Positions 1 to 10,836 of a stretch of DNA of 64,000 nt are shown here, one piece after another. Below the pieces are notes generated by a model that saw only the letters and a program-made list of their open reading frames with translations, made no database searches and was not told the DNA's origin. Position 1 is the first letter of the stretch. Every line of letters starts with the position of its first letter. The translations under genes and the position numbers were made by a program. The stretch covers positions 101,362,794 through 101,426,793 of the forward strand of contig JAIOJX010000032.1 in assembly GCA_022376925.1 (NCBI GenBank). Reading direction: 5' to 3'. Origin of the DNA: Tragulus kanchil. Its lineage: Eukaryota > Chordata > Mammalia > Artiodactyla > Tragulidae.

Positions 1-180
1 TTCTTTTGATGTATCATTAACAACCAACTGGAGAAGTCCAAAATACCTCACCTAAACTAGGGGGTACTTCTGGGGGTACTCTTCTATCCCCCTTCCAGTA
101 CCTTTGCTGGAAGCTTTCTCTATCTTTTTCTTTAATAAAACTTTTCTTGCCCTAAGCTCAAAAATAAACAAATAAATAAA
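1..180 (+). repeat. possible LTR 3' end remnant with A-rich tail
   Basis: A polyadenylation signal AATAAA lies at about 134-139 in the context tttaataaaacttttc, a typical layout for the end of a mammalian endogenous-retrovirus LTR. It is followed by an A-rich tract (160-180). The left end is cut by the window edge, so no terminal repeat or target-site duplication can be seen. It could equally be an unrelated A-rich sequence. Confidence 0.25.
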
Positions 181-300
181 GTTGCATCATGACCTTGGGC
201 CAGTTATTTGTCTCTTTGAGCCTCTGTTGTCCCATCTGTCTAATGGAGCTAAAATACTGTCTTATATGGTGATGGGTGAGTAAGAAAGTTTAGAGGGATT
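181..300 (+). repeat. MIR SINE fragment
   Basis: The stretch 'gaccttgggccagttatttg' followed by 'cccatctgt' is the diverged core of a mammalian-wide interspersed repeat in sense orientation. It is old and carries no target-site duplication. Confidence 0.55.
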
Positions 301-699
301 ATGTCTTTAAAAGACATACTTATCCCCCAAGAGCTGCTGAATGAATGGCACCCCTGCACAAATGACCACAGACACGCTGGCATACACAGGAAAGAAAAAA
401 AAAATAAAGCGTTAGTCTTGAGAAATTATCTAATGCTTCTCCCACTTCTTTTCCCTTGTGCCATCCTCTCCCTACCTATTAGCACGTGACCAGTTAAGCT
501 TCTCAAATGAGGCCAGTTAGTACCGAGATTGTTGCTTTATTGGTACACAAGCTTTCTAAAGTAGGAATCCAGTGTGTGGCCTTATAAGTGCCACCACAAA
601 AGAGCACTGTGTGTACACATGGGTGTGTGTGCTCCTGTACGTGGGATAAGCACAATGTGTATGCGAGCTTCTGCAGGGCTCTTTGATGTGTGTTCTCCT

Positions 700-985
700 A
701 TTTGCACTTATGTTTTAATTGTGGTAAAAGTACAAAACGAAATTTGCCACCTTAACCATTTCTAAGTGCATGGTTCAATTCTGTTAAATATATTCACCTT
801 GTTGTACCAACCATTTCTAGAACGTTCTCACCTTGCAAAACTGAAACTTGATAACCCATTAAATATCTCCCGATTTCCACCTCCTCTCAGCCTCTGGAAA
901 CCACCATTCTACTTTCTATCTCTATTGGTTTGACTACTCTGGGCACTTCATATAAATGGGATCACACAGCACTTGTCTTTTCAAC
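700..985 (-). repeat. L1 3' end fragment (old)
   Basis: Phrases such as 'ttgtggtaaaagtacaaaac', 'ttcaccttgttgtaccaacc' and 'aaccaccattctactttct' match the 3' untranslated part of old L1 elements read in antisense. No coding frame survives. Confidence 0.55.
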
Positions 986-989
986 TGGT

Positions 990-1150
990 TTAGGTATTCT
1001 CTTATTTAATCCTTAAAACTATCCTACGAGATATACTTTATTATTGTTTCTACCAATGGATGAGTAAATAAAATCTCCAGGACATTAAGAAATTTGTTCA
1101 GTGTCACATACTATGTGAACCAGGCAGGATTCAAACTCAGGTCTCATGGT
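990..1150 (-). repeat. MIR-type fragment, antisense
   Basis: The antisense MIR order is visible: 'cttatttaatccttaaaact', then 'gtgtcacata', then 'caggattcaaactcaggtct'. Strongly diverged. Confidence 0.45.
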
Positions 1151-1435
1151 TCCATGTTGGACCCACAGGTACATATTTGTAACATTATCCTGAAAAATAG
1201 TGCAGAAAAGTATATAGATATGCTTTTATGTACCATTTAAATCTCTCTCTTTATATATATGTATGCTTTTATAAATAGATAGCTATATGTGGTTTTTTCT
1301 TTTAGAGGAAAGAACTGTTTGGCTTCATGTTACAGGATTTTTGTTGTGGGACTTGGAAACAGGAGTATAATAACATTTTCCCTGGTGACAGTCACGTTTT
1401 GAAATTTATTGGGGGGGAAACTGTGTAGTTAATGG

Positions 1436-1657
1436 GGCTTCCCAGATGGCACTAGTGTAAAGAACCCTCCTGCCATTGCAGGAGACATAAGAGATGCGGA
1501 TTTGATCCCTGGGTCAGGAAAATCCCCTGGAGGAGGACATGACAACCCACTCCAGTATTCTTGTCTGGGAAATCGCATGGACAGAGGAGCCTGGCGGGCT
1601 ACAGTTTATAGGGTATAAAAGAGTCAGACATGATTGAAGCAATTTACCATGCACGTG
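1436..1657 (+). mobile_element. Bov-tA SINE (second copy at 2602-2820)
   Basis: A tRNA-derived head ('gggcttcccagatggcacta', then a B-box-like 'atttgatccctgg') is joined to a Bov-A body ('cactccagtattcttg', 'atggacagaggagcctgg', 'gagtcagaca'). It is flanked by imperfect 14-bp target-site duplications, tgtgtagttaatgg at 1422-1435 and tgtgtagctaatgg at 1658-1671, so this is a complete insertion. The second copy exists only because it lies in duplication 1. Confidence 0.85.
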
Positions 1658-2402
1658 TGTGTAGCTAATGGACTGAGCACAGGCTGGGGAGTAAGGAGAA
1701 TGGGCTTCAACATTTACCAGTTGAGGGGTTCAGGCTGGTCGGTCCACTTTCAGATGATCATACCTATTCCCCAGAGTGGTCCAAAAGGTCCAGGGAGGAG
1801 ATGTGTGTGAGGATACAGCTCTACCTCTACCCCATCCCCACCTCCACAACATATCAGGTTCAGGAAGCTCCTTTCTACCTGTCTTTGTGTACTGGGTTCC
1901 AACAAAGGCTGTATGTTTTCCTCTTTCTCTCTCCTACCTCTCTCCCTTTGCTCTTCCATCCTTCCCTCTTCTTCTCTATCCTTCCTTCTCCCCCATATTG
2001 TTTCACCTCTAAAGGCTCTTGCCCATGGGCAAATTCACTAAGAAACTAAACTTCATGCTCAGGCTGATTGCAGAACTCTCACTGCTGTCAAGGAGATTTC
2101 TGGAACTTTAATGAGGGGAGAATTTGATCCTAAGACTCCTTGTTAAGATAAAGACCTGGCTGGTTTATTAACTCTATCCAGCTGGGGTACAGACTCACAG
2201 AGAAATAATTAAACACTCCCTGCCTAAGAAGGGTCAGAGCTGAAGAGAAAACCTGGCCTGGATCTTGTGAGAAAGTGGAAAAGGGCGAGTCATTACCCCC
2301 TTTTAGGAATCATTCCTTCTTTAGAGTCTAAAGCTGGCCTGAGAATGCTCTTCTCCCTTCTACACATCTGGGTCTTAATCTTAAAGTGTACTTTAGAGTG
2401 GT

Positions 2403-2530
2403 AGAGTTTATTTATTCATTTGACAAATATTTATTGAATACCTACTATGGGCTATGCTGAGTTTGCAGTAAAAATGGAGGTATTCAGAGAATGTTCAACT
2501 CATTCGTATCATTTTATATAGAAAGAAACA
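2403..2530 (+). repeat. old dispersed mammalian repeat, family not assigned
   Basis: The phrase 'tgacaaatatttattgaata' followed by 'cctactatgggctatgctga' is a recurrent motif of a very old mammalian repeat that recurs in the window near 7645 and 34255. I cannot assign the family by eye. The same stretch is present again at about 3567-3695 through duplication 1. Confidence 0.4.
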
Positions 2531-3794
2531 ACCCAGAGAGAAGTAACTTATCCTGGTGACAGTCACGTTTTGAAATTTATTGGAAACTGTGTAGTTAATG
2601 GGGCTTCCCAGATGGCACTAGTGTAAGAACCCTCCTGCCATTGCAGGAGACATAAGAGATGCGATTTGATCCTGGGTCAGGAAAATCCCCTGGAGGAGGA
2701 CATGACAACCCACTCCAGTATTCTTGTCTGGGAAATCGCATGGACAGAGGAGCCTGGCGGGCTACAGTTTATAGGGTATAAAAGAGTCAGACATGATTGA
2801 AGCAATTTACCATGCACGTGTGTGTAGCTAATGGACTGAGCACAGGCTGGGGAGTAAGGAGAATGGGCTTCAACATTTACCAGTTGAGGGGTTCAGGCTG
2901 GTCGGTCCACTTTCAGATGATCATACCTATTCCCCAGAGTGGTCCAAAAGGTCCAGGGAGGAGATGTGTGTGAGGATACAGCTCTACCTCTACCCCATCC
3001 CCACCTCCACAACATATCAGGTTCAGGAAGCTCCTTTCTACCTGTCTTTGTGTACTGGGTTCCAACAAAGGCTGTATGTTTTCCTCTTTCTCTCTCCTAC
3101 CTCTCTCCCTTTGCTCTTCCATCCTTCCCTCTTCTTCTCTATCCTTCCTTCTCCCCCATATTGTTTCACCTCTAAAGGCTCTTGCCCATGGGCAAATTCA
3201 CTAAGAAACTAAACTTCATGCTCAGGCTGATTGCAGAACTCTCACTGCTGTCAAGGAGATTTCTGGAACTTTAATGAGGGGAGAATTTGATCCTAAGACT
3301 CCTTGTTAAGATAAAGACCTGGCTGGTTTATTAACTCTATCCAGCTGGGGTACAGACTCACAGAGAAATAATTAAACACTCCCTGCCTAAGAAGGGTCAG
3401 AGCTGAAGAGAAAACCTGGCCTGGATCTTGTGAGAAAGTGGAAAAGGGCGAGTCATTACCCCTTTCAGGAATCATTCCTTCTTTAGAGTCTAAAGCTGGC
3501 CTGAGAATGCTCTTCTCCCTTCTACACATCTGGGTCTTAATCTTAAAGTGTACTTTAGAGTGGTAGAGTTTATTTATTCATTTGACAAATATTTATTGAA
3601 TACCTACTATGGGCTATGCTGAGTTTGCAGTAAAAATGGAGGTATTCAGAGAATGTTCAACTCATTCGTATCATTTTATATAGAAAGAAACAACCCAGAG
3701 AGAAGTAACTTATCTAGGATAATAGATTCAGCCAGGACCTGGTCCCTCTCTCATCAATATAAAATACTTTCTCACACTAAGCCATTCTGCAGGT

Positions 3795-3978
3795 GTCTGC
3801 CCGTGCAGGAGATCCAAGAGACACAGGTTTGATCCCTGGGTTGGGGAAATCCCCTGGAGAAGGAAATGGCAACCCACTCCAGTATTCTTGCCTGGAAAAA
3901 TCCCATGGACAGAGGAGTCTAGTGGACGACAGTCCACAGGGTCTCGGAGTCAGACACGACTAGGTGACTAAACAACAA
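3795..3978 (+). mobile_element. Bov-tA SINE, 5' truncated
   Basis: The B-box region 'caggtttgatccctgggttg' and the Bov-A body ('cccctggagaaggaaatggc', 'gagtcagacacgactaggtg', 'actaaacaacaac') are well preserved, but most of the tRNA-like head is missing or diverged. No clear target-site duplication. Confidence 0.8.
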
Positions 3979-4044
3979 CCCTCTCCTTACTTCCTCTGGT
4001 CCTCCCTAAGCTCTGCTAGGACTTTGACTCTCTTCATAGTTGGA

Positions 4045-4152
4045 CTCCACATGCTGCAGAGAAACTGGGCCTCCAAGCCGCAGCTGGAGAGTCTGTGCCG
4101 TGGAAGATTCTGCGTGGTGCACCTAAGACCCGATGCAGCCAAATAAATAAAA
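4045..4152 (+). mobile_element. CHR-like tRNA SINE tail
   Basis: The segment ends 'cctaagacccgatgcagcca' followed by 'aataaataaa', the 3' end of cetartiodactyl CHR-type tRNA SINEs. The tRNA head is absent, so this is a truncated tail. Confidence 0.55.
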
Positions 4153-4479
4153 CTGGAGACAGGGATAGATGAAATTCAATGGAGGAGACAGTTCTTCATT
4201 GTGAGAGGAAGTCTTTAAATAGTCTTAAAAGAAGGAATAGTGTTTAGGAGAGAGATTAAGGATTAGATGGGGCACGTGTGGTGGTGTGCACGTGTGCTCA
4301 AGTGTGGGGCCAGGATGTGTGTGGGTATATAGGCCATTCTGGACCCAACGATCTAAGTGGGTCCTGCGTGAAGCATGGTGTGTTTAATAAATGGTAATTT
4401 TGAAAGTCTGTCCTGGAAGGTGTGTTCATGAGACAGGCATGTGGAGAGGAAACAGAAGGAGAAAGGACCTGAGGCTGGT

Positions 4480-4625
4480 ATGTGTGGGTGGTGGGGTGGA
4501 GCTCAAATATCCATTCTATTACTTACTATGCAACTTTGGGCAAGTCCCTTATTTCAGCTGGTTTCCTCTTCTGTGAAAGGATTATAATATTGACTGCAGC
4601 AAGATGACTGTAAGTATGAAGTGTA
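4480..4625 (+). repeat. MIR SINE fragment
   Basis: The sense MIR core is recognisable: 'caactttgggcaagtccctt', then 'cctcttctgtgaaaggatta'. No target-site duplication is visible. Confidence 0.5.
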
Positions 4626-4997
4626 ATCAGGCCTGTCAACACCACGCGGCCTAGGGCCAGTTTGTTTTAGGTGTGCAAGATCAATTAGCACTGTCTTTCA
4701 AAAGAGGAAAGAGCTGTTTTGCAGTTGGTGATACAAGATATAAAAGAAAGCTTAGGGCTGATCATGAAGCATAAAACGGCAGACTGAAGAGTCTGAATAG
4801 TGTCCCTGCTTTGAAAGATGTTGGAGGTTTGTGAGGAGTGATGTGGACAAATCATCTTTTTGTTTGTTTTTGTCTATTTGTTTACTTTTAGAAAATTGTG
4901 CTCAGGATAGGAACACAGTAGTGTGGAGGCAGATCCAGTAGGGAGTTGCTTAAAGGGTTTCAGTGAGAAGAGAAATTCCCTAGAATAATGAGGTAGA

Positions 4998-5218
4998 AGG
5001 GCCTTCTCATGTGGCACTAGTGGTAAAGAACCTGGCTGCCAATGCAGGAGACATAAAAGACTCAGGTTTGAGCCCTGGCTTGGGAGTTGCCCTGGAGGAG
5101 GGCATGGCAACCCACTTCCATATTCTTGCCTGGAGAATCCCATAGACAGAGGAGCCTGGTGGGCTCCAGTCTGTGGTGTTGCAAAGAGTCGGACGTGAGG
5201 GAAAAGACTGAGCACCCA
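4998..5218 (+). mobile_element. Bov-tA SINE
   Basis: Full-length by order of parts: head 'gggccttctcatgtggcact', 'gccaatgcaggagacataaa', B-box-like 'ggtttgagccctgg', Bov-A body 'cccatagacagaggagcctg' and 'gcaaagagtcggacgtgagg'. It is moderately diverged and without a clear target-site duplication. Several short open frames on both strands here are only SINE sequence. Confidence 0.85.
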
Positions 5219-5295
5219 CGCATGCAATGTGGTAGGAGAGGAACGGAAGGGCAAAGCAGAGACAAACTGTCAGAGAATAACAGAAATAACATGCA

Positions 5296-5480
5296 TTGTG
5301 TACTTGCTATGTATAGGTATTGTTCTAAGCATGTTAAAGACATAGCTTGTCAAATGTATTAATCTTTCCAATACTTATACCTGAAGATAAGCTTCTTGAT
5401 GTTATTCAGAGGTAAGAAAACTGAGGCATGAAGTTAAGATGCAATGAAGTCATATGTCTACCCCAACTACTTTAGAATGA
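5296..5480 (-). repeat. MIR SINE fragment, antisense
   Basis: Antisense MIR order: 'acttgctatgtataggtatt', 'ttctaagcatgtta', 'ggtaagaaaactgaggcatg'. Diverged. Confidence 0.5.
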
Positions 5481-5542
5481 ATTTTAAAAATTCTTAAAGA
5501 AGCATGCTCACTTTCTGGAAAATTCACAAGATTTTCATTTTT

Positions 5543-5811
5543 TTTTTTTTTCAACTTCATGCCATGATCTTTTTCATTTATTTATTTTCATTCATCTTTA
5601 TTCTTTGGCCTGTGTGGGCCTCCCATTGCAGTGACCTCTTTCCTTGCAGAGCACTAGCTCTGGGCACACGCACTCCAGAGTGCTGGTTCCTAATTGGACA
5701 CACCAGTCCAGCTGCTCCGCAGCACGTAGGATTTTCCTGGTCCAGGGATCGAACTCAGGTCCCTTGCACTGCAAGGTGGATTCTTTACCCACTGGACCAC
5801 CAGGGAAGCCC
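5543..5811 (-). mobile_element. CpG-rich-family tRNA SINE, oldest of five copies
   Basis: Read on the minus strand the element begins 'gggcttccctggtggtccag', continues with 'ttgcagtgcaagg', a CpG-poor body, and ends 'ggcccacacaggcc' and an A-rich tail. It is flanked by target-site duplications aagattttcattttt at 5528-5542 and 5812-5826. Most CpG sites present in the relatives at 10837 and 63610 have decayed to TG/CA here, so this insertion looks older. It belongs with 10837, 46531, 53519 and 63610. Confidence 0.8.
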
Positions 5812-5826
5812 AAGATTTTCATTTTT

Positions 5827-6806
5827 TACCTCTTTCTTGCACCCAATGTGAGTATGCTGGTATGTTTCCTTTGAGAATGTTTTAGCCTGTTTTATCCATA
5901 ACTTAAATGTAACTGTAATAGTATTGCGCTTTTATAGATTTCACAAATGTATTTGCCTTGTCTTCATGATGGTTGTTTTAAATGATGGTTTCCATGTTTT
6001 ATTGAGTGAATATACAAGAGCTATTTTTCTACTAATATGACCATCTCAGGACACAAATCTTTGACAGCACCTCTTATTATTATGTTTTAAATATACATTT
6101 TCTGATGTTGAATTACTGGAGGAGATAGAGTGGCCAATTTCATGGCCCTTAATGCATATTGCCAATTTGTATTCCCATGGGGTTGAACATACAACATCCT
6201 TGACAAAGTAGGAGGCTATTAATTTCACTGTACCCTTGTCACTATTGGGCATTATTATTATTACAAGTGAAACTATGAGAAGAAAATGAGGATAGTCATT
6301 TTAATTGTAATTTACATTTCTTTTCCCCTCCCACGGGACTGATACTAGCAGTTTCTCTTTAATTATTATTGCTATTTTTGTGAAGGCCAGTTTTCCAAAG
6401 CAAAAATCCGTGTGTTAGAATGACCAAAGTATACAATAGGGTGAGAAGAGGAGTCAGGTTGAAGAACCAGGAGCTTCTGAGCCTAGCAAATTGATAGAAA
6501 GACGTTACTTTGACCTCCAGCGAAACAACAGAGGCCAACTGACTGGGTAGACTGCTTGGAACCAGTGTCCATGCTGTCCAGAAAGAGGCGAGGCTTGCTA
6601 CCTATCCTCTGGCTAATATCTTCTTTTCCCTCTTATTATTCAAACAGAATATGTACATTGAAGAAAAAATAAAGATAAGGACAAAAAAGATAAAAATCAC
6701 ATATAGATTCCCCACTATTCAGAGAGAAGTCCTTTGGCATTTTATTATAAGTAATCATAGAATCCCTTTATATAAAAAACATTGTAGGATGTGTATACTA
6801 TACACA
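5827..6806. other. no recognised feature
   Basis: AT-rich unique-looking sequence with scattered short open frames below 80 codons. I see no repeat family, exon signature or RNA gene that I can support. Confidence 0.4.
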
Positions 6807-6850
6807 GGGCTTCCCTGGTGGCTCAGTAATAAAGAATCTGCCTATGAGCG
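6807..6850 (+). mobile_element. Bov-tA head fragment
   Basis: Only the first part of the tRNA-like head is present ('gggcttccctggtggctcag', 'taataaagaatctgcct'); the B box and the Bov-A body are missing. Either a 3'-deleted insertion or an abortive one; no target-site duplication identified. Confidence 0.7.
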
Positions 6851-7640
6851 TAGACAGTTATTTCTGTCATTTTTTGTGTGTATAACCTGATTCAATTTGT
6901 TGCCAGATTCTTTTTAACTGACAGGACAACTTGGCAAGGCTTGGAAATAGAAATATGGGATAAATCTTGTGTGTTCACGTATGTAATCACTTTGGTGCAT
7001 CTCAGATAAATTTTCTCCAAAGAAGTGTTGAAAAAGTTCATGTCTGGCTGACCTAATTATCTCTATGATGAAAGAATTAAATTTTCAAAGGCAGACGTCT
7101 TCATAGGCTCAATTTATGGAAGAGGACTCCCTGTTCTGATAGTTCCTTCTTGCCTTTTAAAATCGAATCTATAGGGAGAGTTGGGTTTTAATGAGGCCCA
7201 GTAGGTGAACAGGTCCTAGATTCCCAGTTGGAGGCAGAACTTTGGATGGGGGGGTCATCGTACTTGTACTACACACCTAATATATGGTAAACTCATTTAT
7301 ATACATGTAATCTAAATTTTCTAACCTCTCCAGACCTCAAGTCCTGCAGTTGCATAATTAGGAATAATAAAAACATCTACTTCGTAGATTTTCTTAAATG
7401 ATATAAAGAAGGTAAATATTTAGTAGAAGAACTGAAAGAAGTCACAGGTCGCTCTTATTGTGTAAAGGGGCTGGAATGGTGTTAATACTCCATCTCATAC
7501 AATGATCTGCAGTCGTGTTGGAAGCTCCACTGGGAGAAGCACCTGCAGTCAATATGCAGGGTGACTGACCAACACCATCCCAGTCAGTCCCTCCATCATC
7601 TTAGTAGCTAAACTGTTACCTCCATTGTATTTCTTTATGA
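6851..7640. other. no recognised feature
   Basis: AT-rich sequence without a repeat family I can name and without a long open frame. A short G run at about 7247-7253 is not significant. Confidence 0.35.
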
Positions 7641-7644
7641 AGTC

Positions 7645-8450
7645 AACAGCATTTATAAAGCACCTTCTATAGACTGGACACTATTCTAGATGTTGGGGAC
7701 ATAATGGTGAATAGAATAACATCCTCACTCTCAGGCACAAGCAATTGAATGAATATTTGGGTGGCTGTAAGATTACAAGGGAGAATAAAGCAGAATATAG
7801 AACATGAAGGTTCAGGTAAGGAGGAAGTTGCTCTTGTGTAGGAGGGTAAGGGATGGTCTCTCTGATAGTGTGACATTTGAGAAGAAACCTGTAAAAAGAG
7901 AGGGAACAAGTCACCTGGCTGGGGAGGGGAAGCACCTTCCATGCAGAGGGAACAGCAGCGGTGAGAGCCCTAGGGGATGGGATGACTTGGATTACAGGGA
8001 GTGTGGTGGGAGTGAGAGAAGAAGTGTGGGCTCTGGGAGAGGAGGAACTATTTTGCAGAGCCTTGTAGGACACTGCAAAGGATTTAGCTTCTACTGAGTG
8101 GGGTGAGAGGTCCCACTGAAAGATTTAAATAAAGAGGTGACACATGATCTGATTTTATTAAGTATCACTGTGGCTGCTGAGGGAGGAAAGTCTACAAGGG
8201 GCAAGCGGGGAAGCTGGGAAACTTTCCAGGGAGGTGACTACTGCAATAGTCCAAGTATGGATACTGGGAACTTGGATTTCAGTGGTAATGGAGTGGGTAG
8301 CGAGAAGGTGGGATTGAAGAAGGCAGAGCAGGCAGGCTTTGCCGATAGACCAGAAAGGGGTGTGAAAGTTCAATATGACTTGAAGGCCTATATATCCAAG
8401 TACCCACTAGAATGGAGTTGCCACTTACTAAAAATAGGAAAGGCAGGGTA
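7645..8450 (+). repeat. old dispersed mammalian repeat, family not assigned
   Basis: The order 'tttataaagcaccttctata', 'ggggacataatggtgaatag', 'gacatttgagaagaaacctg', 'cagagccttgtagg', 'agaggtgacacatgatctga' and 'gcaatagtccaagtatggat' matches a widespread old mammalian repeat also seen in part at 2403, 34255 and 57430. The 104- and 97-codon open frames inside it are not coding. The right part (from 8194) is repeated at 9289 by duplication 2. Confidence 0.45.
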
Positions 8451-10356
8451 GAGCAGGGATCAAGAAGTTGGTTTGCAGCATGTTACGTGTGAGATGTCCA
8501 TGACATGGTCCAGTTGAAATGTTAGGTGTGTAGTTAAATATCTGGGTCTGGGGTTTTGATGAGAGGCCTGGGATAAACATTTAAGAGTCATTGAGTATAC
8601 ACAGGGCTTTGAATGGCATTCTTACCATTTACTCATTTAAAGCCAGGGGTAACATCACCATGGACATGAGTATAGATGGACAAGTGAAGCAACTGGAGGT
8701 CTAAGCTTTCCAGCATCTCCCAAGTGGTGCAAGTGAAGGGAACCCATTACACATGAGGAAATCAAAACTTAGGAGTCAAGCAATTTGCTTCTCAATAAGA
8801 GGCAGAGATAAGAATCCGAGTTCAAGAGTCTGACTCTAAAGTTTGTGTTATTAACCCCTTATCAATACTCCAGAGACTGGAGCAAAGAAGTCTTTTCCTA
8901 GAGACATGGATCATGGGTAGCTTGCCAGGGTCTCACCTCTAACTATGCTGGGATAGCAATCTGAGCCTTCAGGTCTGAGCAAATAAGACACCTCACTTTT
9001 GCTGGTGGAATTGGACGACTCATCCATCAGCCCCACCTGGTGTAATACTCAGAGAACTCAGGGGAGTGAGAAAGGTCAGGTAATTAAGAAAGATTCCTCT
9101 CCTGAGCTGCAGTGGGTCACAGTGACTGTCAGGGTTAGAAGACTGATGGCTTCATAAAGACCACCTGAAAAGGCAATTGACCTGCATGGGAGAAAAGTCA
9201 TTGCCACCCACCCACTATTGAAGTGTCTCCACTCAAACACCCACCAGCAAGCAGAACTGAAATTGACTGGCAACACTGTACAAGATCTAAAGGGGCAGGG
9301 GGCGGGAAGCTGGGAAACTTTCCAGGGAGGTGACTACTGCAATAGTCCAAGTATGGATACTGGGAACTTGGATTTCAGTGGTAATGGAGTGGGTAGCGAG
9401 AAGGTGGGATTGAAGAAGGCAGAGCAGGCAGGCTTTGCCGATAGACCAGAAAGGGGTGTGAAAGTTCAATATGACTTGAAGGCCTATATATCCAAGTACC
9501 CACTAGAATGGAGTTGCCACTTACTAAAAATAGGAAAGGCAGGGTAGAGCAGGGATCAAGAAGTTGGTTTGCAGCATGTTACGTGTGAGATGTCCATGAC
9601 ATGGTCCAGTTGAAATGTTAGGTGTGTAGTTAAATATCTGGGTCTGGGGTTTTGATGAGAGGCCTGGGATAAACATTTAAGAGTCATTGAGTATACACAG
9701 GGCTTTGAATGGCATTCTTACCATTTACTCATTTAAAGCCAGGGGTAACATCACCATGGACATGAGTATAGATGGACAAGTGAAGCAACTGGAGGTCTAA
9801 GCTTTCCAGCATCTCCCAAGTGGTGCAAGTGAAGGGAACCCATTACACATGAGGAAATCAAAACTTAGGAGTCAAGCAATTTGCTTCTCAATAAGAGGCA
9901 GAGATAAGAATCCGAGTTCAAGAGTCTGACTCTAAAGTTTGTGTTATTAACCCCTTATCAATACTCCAGAGACTGGAGCAAAGAAGTCTTTTCCTAGAGA
10001 CATGGATCATGGGTAGCTTGCCAGGGTCTCACCTCTAACTATGCTGGGATAGCAATCTGAGCCTTCAGGTCTGAGCAAATAAGACACCTCACTTTTGCTG
10101 GTGGAATTGGACGACTCATCCATCAGCCCCACCTGGTGTAATACTCAGAGAACTCAGGGGAGTGAGAAAGGTCAGGTAATTAAGAAAGATTCCTCTCCTG
10201 AGCTGCAGTGGGTCACAGTGACTGTCAGGGTTAGAAGACTGATGGCTTCATAAAGACCACCTGAAAAGGCAATTGACCTGCATGGGGAGAAAAGTCATTG
10301 CCACCCACCCACTATTGAAGTGTCTCCACTCAAACACCCACCAGCGAAGCAGAACT
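8194..10356. repeat. direct duplication 2 (2 x about 1.07 kb, 30-bp spacer)
   Basis: Bases 8194-9258 recur at 9289-10356. The copies share 'gaagctgggaaactttccag' at the left and 'caccagc(g)aagcagaact' at the right, with a one-base indel near the right end. The spacer 9259-9288 contains 'cactgt' and 'tcta' just before 'aaggggca', a shortened version of 8166-8199, so the tip of the second copy is a deletion-bearing version of the sequence upstream of the first. This suggests a poor-quality contig end rather than a biological junction. Confidence 0.94.
8715..8862 (-). repeat. MIR SINE fragment, antisense (second copy about 9811-9958)
   Basis: Antisense MIR signature: 'cattacacatgaggaaatca', 'caagcaatttgcttctcaat', 'gagttcaagagtctgactct'. 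Present twice only through duplication 2. Confidence 0.5.
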
Positions 10357-10685
10357 ACTCGGAACTACTTGTACCAGAGACTACTTGGCCCCATTTTATA
10401 GTTGTAAATAATCCTCAGCAGCCATAGGATACATTCCTGTATTCACTGATCAACAGTTCTATCTGCTTGGTTCCTTGATGGGATGTGAAGAGACAAGTAA
10501 GACTCAGTTCCCTTGGCCTCAGGAGTTCATTATGGAGACCATGAATTCATTCAAGATTCCCAACAAGTCTAGTATACATTCTACAATATCGCATGTATTT
10601 AAAAATTCACTTCTTTAGTGGTATGGAGAATTAGAATCCAGCATGTAGTAAATGCTCATTAAGCTATTCACAGACATGTGTGTGG
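10357..10685. other. no recognised feature
   Basis: Unique-looking sequence between duplication 2 and a MIR fragment. No open frame or repeat that I can support. Confidence 0.3.
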
Positions 10686-10805
10686 AGTTGTAGACAAAGA
10701 GCCCAATAGCTTTATGAGTTCAGATAAGTCACTCTTCCCTGCATCTTAGTTTGCCCATCTGTCAAAAAGGGAATCAGATTAAACTATCCTTGAAGATCTT
10801 TTATT
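10686..10805 (+). repeat. MIR SINE fragment
   Basis: Sense MIR core: 'gagttcagataagtcactct', 'ttgcccatctgtcaaaaagg'. Truncated on the right by the flank of the next SINE. Confidence 0.5.
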
Positions 10806-10836
10806 GTTTGATTAATTTTTTGCTTTATTGATTTTT

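Larger units (their letters stand above)
1381..3714. repeat. direct duplication 1 (2 x about 1.17 kb)
   Basis: Bases 1381-2551 are repeated at 2552-3714 in the same orientation with no spacer. Both copies start 'cctggtgac' and both end 'agaagtaactta'; the two ends share only 'tc' at the break. Differences are mostly homopolymer or short indels: a run of seven G after 'aaatttatt' against two, 'gtgtaaagaa' against 'gtgtaagaa', 'gcggattt' against 'gcgattt', plus one C/T-tract change near 2298/3460. No target-site duplication or transposon end accompanies the unit. Most likely an untrimmed contig overlap; a true tandem duplication is the alternative. Confidence 0.95.

Noticed and set aside
1750..1959. 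Conserved gene suggested by identical frames at 1750 and 2913 (and other frame pairs)
   Set aside because: Identity comes from the duplication of the surrounding DNA, including non-coding parts; it is not selection on a protein.
5598..5822. Open frames of 60-115 codons overlapping the SINEs at 5543, 10837, 46531, 53519 and 63610
   Set aside because: The frames follow SINE sequence on either strand and recur in every copy; they are a by-product of a CpG-rich repeat, not genes.
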